Assembly (NCBI GenBank): GCA_035582835.1
Contig: JAYKAV010002662.1
Coordinates: 1,906,475-1,970,474, forward strand
Reading direction: 5' to 3'
Source of the DNA: Phoebastria nigripes
Lineage: Eukaryota > Chordata > Aves > Procellariiformes > Diomedeidae
DNA: 64,000 nt
Positions 62,115-64,000 of the stretch are shown in pieces. The first letter of the stretch is position 1. Each line of letters begins with the position of its first letter. Below the pieces are notes generated by a model. The model ran no database searches. It was given only the letters and a program-made list of their open reading frames with translations, and was not told the DNA's origin. The position numbers were made by a program, and so were the translations under genes.

Positions 62115-62983
62115 TCTAAATAAATCTACTATGGCAATTATTAGGTGATGAGGCTCAGATGGTCTGATGTAAGAGTGTGTAGTGATGGAGACTGCAACCT
62201 GAGCTGCAGCAGCAGGCCAAAATCAGCAGGGAAATGATCATCAGTGGATGCTATATCTCAGACAACCTAATTATCTCCAAGGTGGGGGCTTTATTACATT
62301 ACTAGGAGGGACTGTTTTCTGAACAAGCACCCAAACTGCCAATAAAGCAGGAGGTAATGGATCTAGATAATATTGATTCTAGTTCGGAAGGGATTTGAAT
62401 AGATATATGTCACTCAGCAACAGCAAACATGTCTCTAGTACTTTAACTGGCAGCTGGAAGAAAAAAACATTTATTTATGTTTTTAGGTATGCTCAAGCAA
62501 CCTCAAGGAGCTACTTCAAAAATCACATTACAGAGACATGATGGGAATACTGGGGAGATGGCATTTTTCTTGGTTGCACAAGGACTAAACTGTCTGTGGG
62601 GTTTCCCATGTGATGCCTCAGAAACTTTCTTCCCGATGCCTGAAATTTTATTTTTCTTCATTTAATCAAATAGAAATTTTGTGTTGTTTTTCATTTTGTT
62701 TATCCAACTGCATTTTCCCCTTGATGTACTGCAAGAATTTGCTTTGTATTTATGAGGAACAAGGAGTCCAATGAAAACAAGAAATAATGTTTGGAGTACA
62801 GAGAAAATCAAATGATTGTGATCAAAGATGTTCTTTGGCTCAAAGTGAATGCTAGTGACGTGTGCTCGGTGTTTCACAACAGGTACATTCAGAGCACTAC
62901 GTTAACAGAAAAATCCTCTGCTCTGAGATGTGTGTCACAGATTGGTCAGACACTGGAAGCAGTGCTAACAGCAAGGCTCTTTT

Positions 62984-63000
62984 AAAAAAAAAAAAAAAAA
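62984..63000. repeat. A17 homopolymer
   Basis: Seventeen A residues after GGCTCTTTT. A retroposon tail is possible but no body was identified. Confidence 0.8.
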
Positions 63001-63420
63001 GAGTAGTGTATTTGCAGAATTATTCATGTTTCTAGATATGTTTCAGGGTTAGATTTAGTTGTTCTTTTGGATGTGGCTGCACTGGGATTTATCCAAGTTG
63101 GTTCTCTTTGCAATTTCAGCTTCTTTTATTTGATTTGGTTAAAATAAACGGAGGAAGCTCAGATAGTCTGATTTTCGAAGGGATTACAAATTCTATAAAT
63201 TTGCTTTTCAATTTAATTCCCAGTGTAGTAGCTTATCCAATGTTGAACACCTTGTTTTAGCTCTGAGGGAGGTCCAGTAAAGATCCTGTACAATGGTCAA
63301 ATTGTACCGGATCTTAGCTAGGAGCAGAAGCTGAAAGCTGCTCTAGCCTTTGTGAAATCCAGTTTTAGCATCAAGTGCTACGTAGACTAGATATGTCTGA
63401 CTAGATTAGACTTAGTGCAA

Positions 63421-63643
63421 CTTAGACTAGATATAAGGAAGACATTTTTTACACTGAGGGTGGTGAAACACTGGAGCAGCTTGCCCAGAGAGGTGGTAGA
63501 TGCCCCATCCCTGGAAACATTCAAGGTCAGGTTGGACGGGGCTCTGAGCAACCTGATCTAGTGGAAGATGTCCCTGCCCATGGCAGGGGGCTTGGACTAG
63601 ATGACCTTTAAAGGTCCCTTCCAACCCAAACCATTCTATGATT
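63421..63643 (+). mobile_element. CR1 LINE, 5'-truncated copy, 3' end
   Basis: The copy runs from CTTAGACTAGATATAAGGAA through the conserved block with TTGCCCAGAGAGGTGGTAGA and TTGGACTAGATGACC to the CR1 end CCATTCTATGATT. It covers only the 3' untranslated part of the LINE, as most CR1 copies do, and lacks coding sequence. It looks little diverged, so a relatively young insertion into intron 8. CR1 with this kind of octamer-type tail is typical of birds and other sauropsids and is the best clue to the host. Confidence 0.92.
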
Positions 63644-64000
63644 GTAAAAAATGATTTTAAGTGGACTATGCTTTGCAAGGGCCATAGAAGAGCAGGTGAT
63701 AGCAAGTAGCACCATACACTGCCTATCATCAGGCATCATGGGCCTTTTGAAGGCACCTACCCTACTGTGTGAAAGCGGCCCTTGAGGGCAAAATTACCAC
63801 ATATCCACAGATGAGTATTTATGGTGATAGTGCCAAAGGGAAGGCCTGTAGTTGGACGCAATGCTTTAGGGTGTGCTCAGGGACCTACAGCAAAGACAAA
63901 CCCAGGACCTCTGTACCTGGCCCCAGGCAATGGGACACGGCCAACACCAGGCAAGAAGCAAGGGAGCCTCCAAGGGCACTGCTGTCAGGAGTGGATGCGG

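Larger units (their letters stand above)
59217..64000 (+). other. SCN5A: SCN5A intron 8, incomplete
   Basis: Starts GTAAGT and runs off the window. It contains a T18 run at 59263-59280, an old L2/CR1-like fragment near 60471, A17 runs at 62098-62114 and 62984-63000, and a well-preserved CR1 end at 63421-63643. No pore-loop exon motif was seen in any frame. Confidence 0.88.

Noticed and set aside
59217..64000. Exon 9 of SCN5A (pore loop and start of S6)
   Set aside because: No CPEGY or FLALFRLMTQD-like motif is visible in this stretch, so the exon must lie beyond the window.

Overview
The window is vertebrate genomic DNA, most likely from a bird. It carries the 5' half of one large gene on the + strand: the cardiac voltage-gated sodium channel alpha subunit gene SCN5A (Nav1.5). 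A sauropsid host is supported by a well-preserved CR1 LINE 3' end at 63421-63643, which finishes with the octamer-type tail typical of bird and reptile CR1. A short element with LTR-like termini at 8294-8380 also resembles bird repeats. Protein identity, splice phases and exon lengths agree with the vertebrate SCN5A pattern. Scattered single 'n' bases suggest a draft assembly; none lies in an exon.

Layout. 1-19466 is non-coding: 5' flank and/or intron 1. The non-coding first exon could not be located; a CpG-dense patch at about 1783-1914 is the best, weak, candidate for a promoter region. 19467-19785 is the first coding exon, with the start codon at 19519. Seven further exons follow: 21501-21619, 27022-27111, 30598-30726, two alternative versions of one exon (35208-35299 and 35433-35524), 43623-43853 and 59153-59216. 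The last intron runs off the right edge, so the gene is incomplete here. A single splice form gives about 331 residues: the cytoplasmic N-terminus, domain I segments S1 to S5, and much of the extracellular S5-pore loop.

How the parts work together. The exons splice in order into one transcript. The intron at 21620-27021 is a minor-spliceosome (U12) AT-AC intron, so channel expression depends on both spliceosomes. The pair at 35208-35299 and 35433-35524 encodes two versions of the S3-S4 linker and voltage-sensing S4; the first has the features of the neonatal form (6A) and the second those of the adult form (6). An upstream ATG eight bases before the start opens an overlapping out-of-frame reading frame that could tune translation.

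All other open reading frames are judged to be chance, intronic or shadow frames. The rest is intron sequence with old repeats, homopolymer tracts and a few short inverted repeats. I found no bacterial-type system, RNA gene, CRISPR array or second protein-coding gene.
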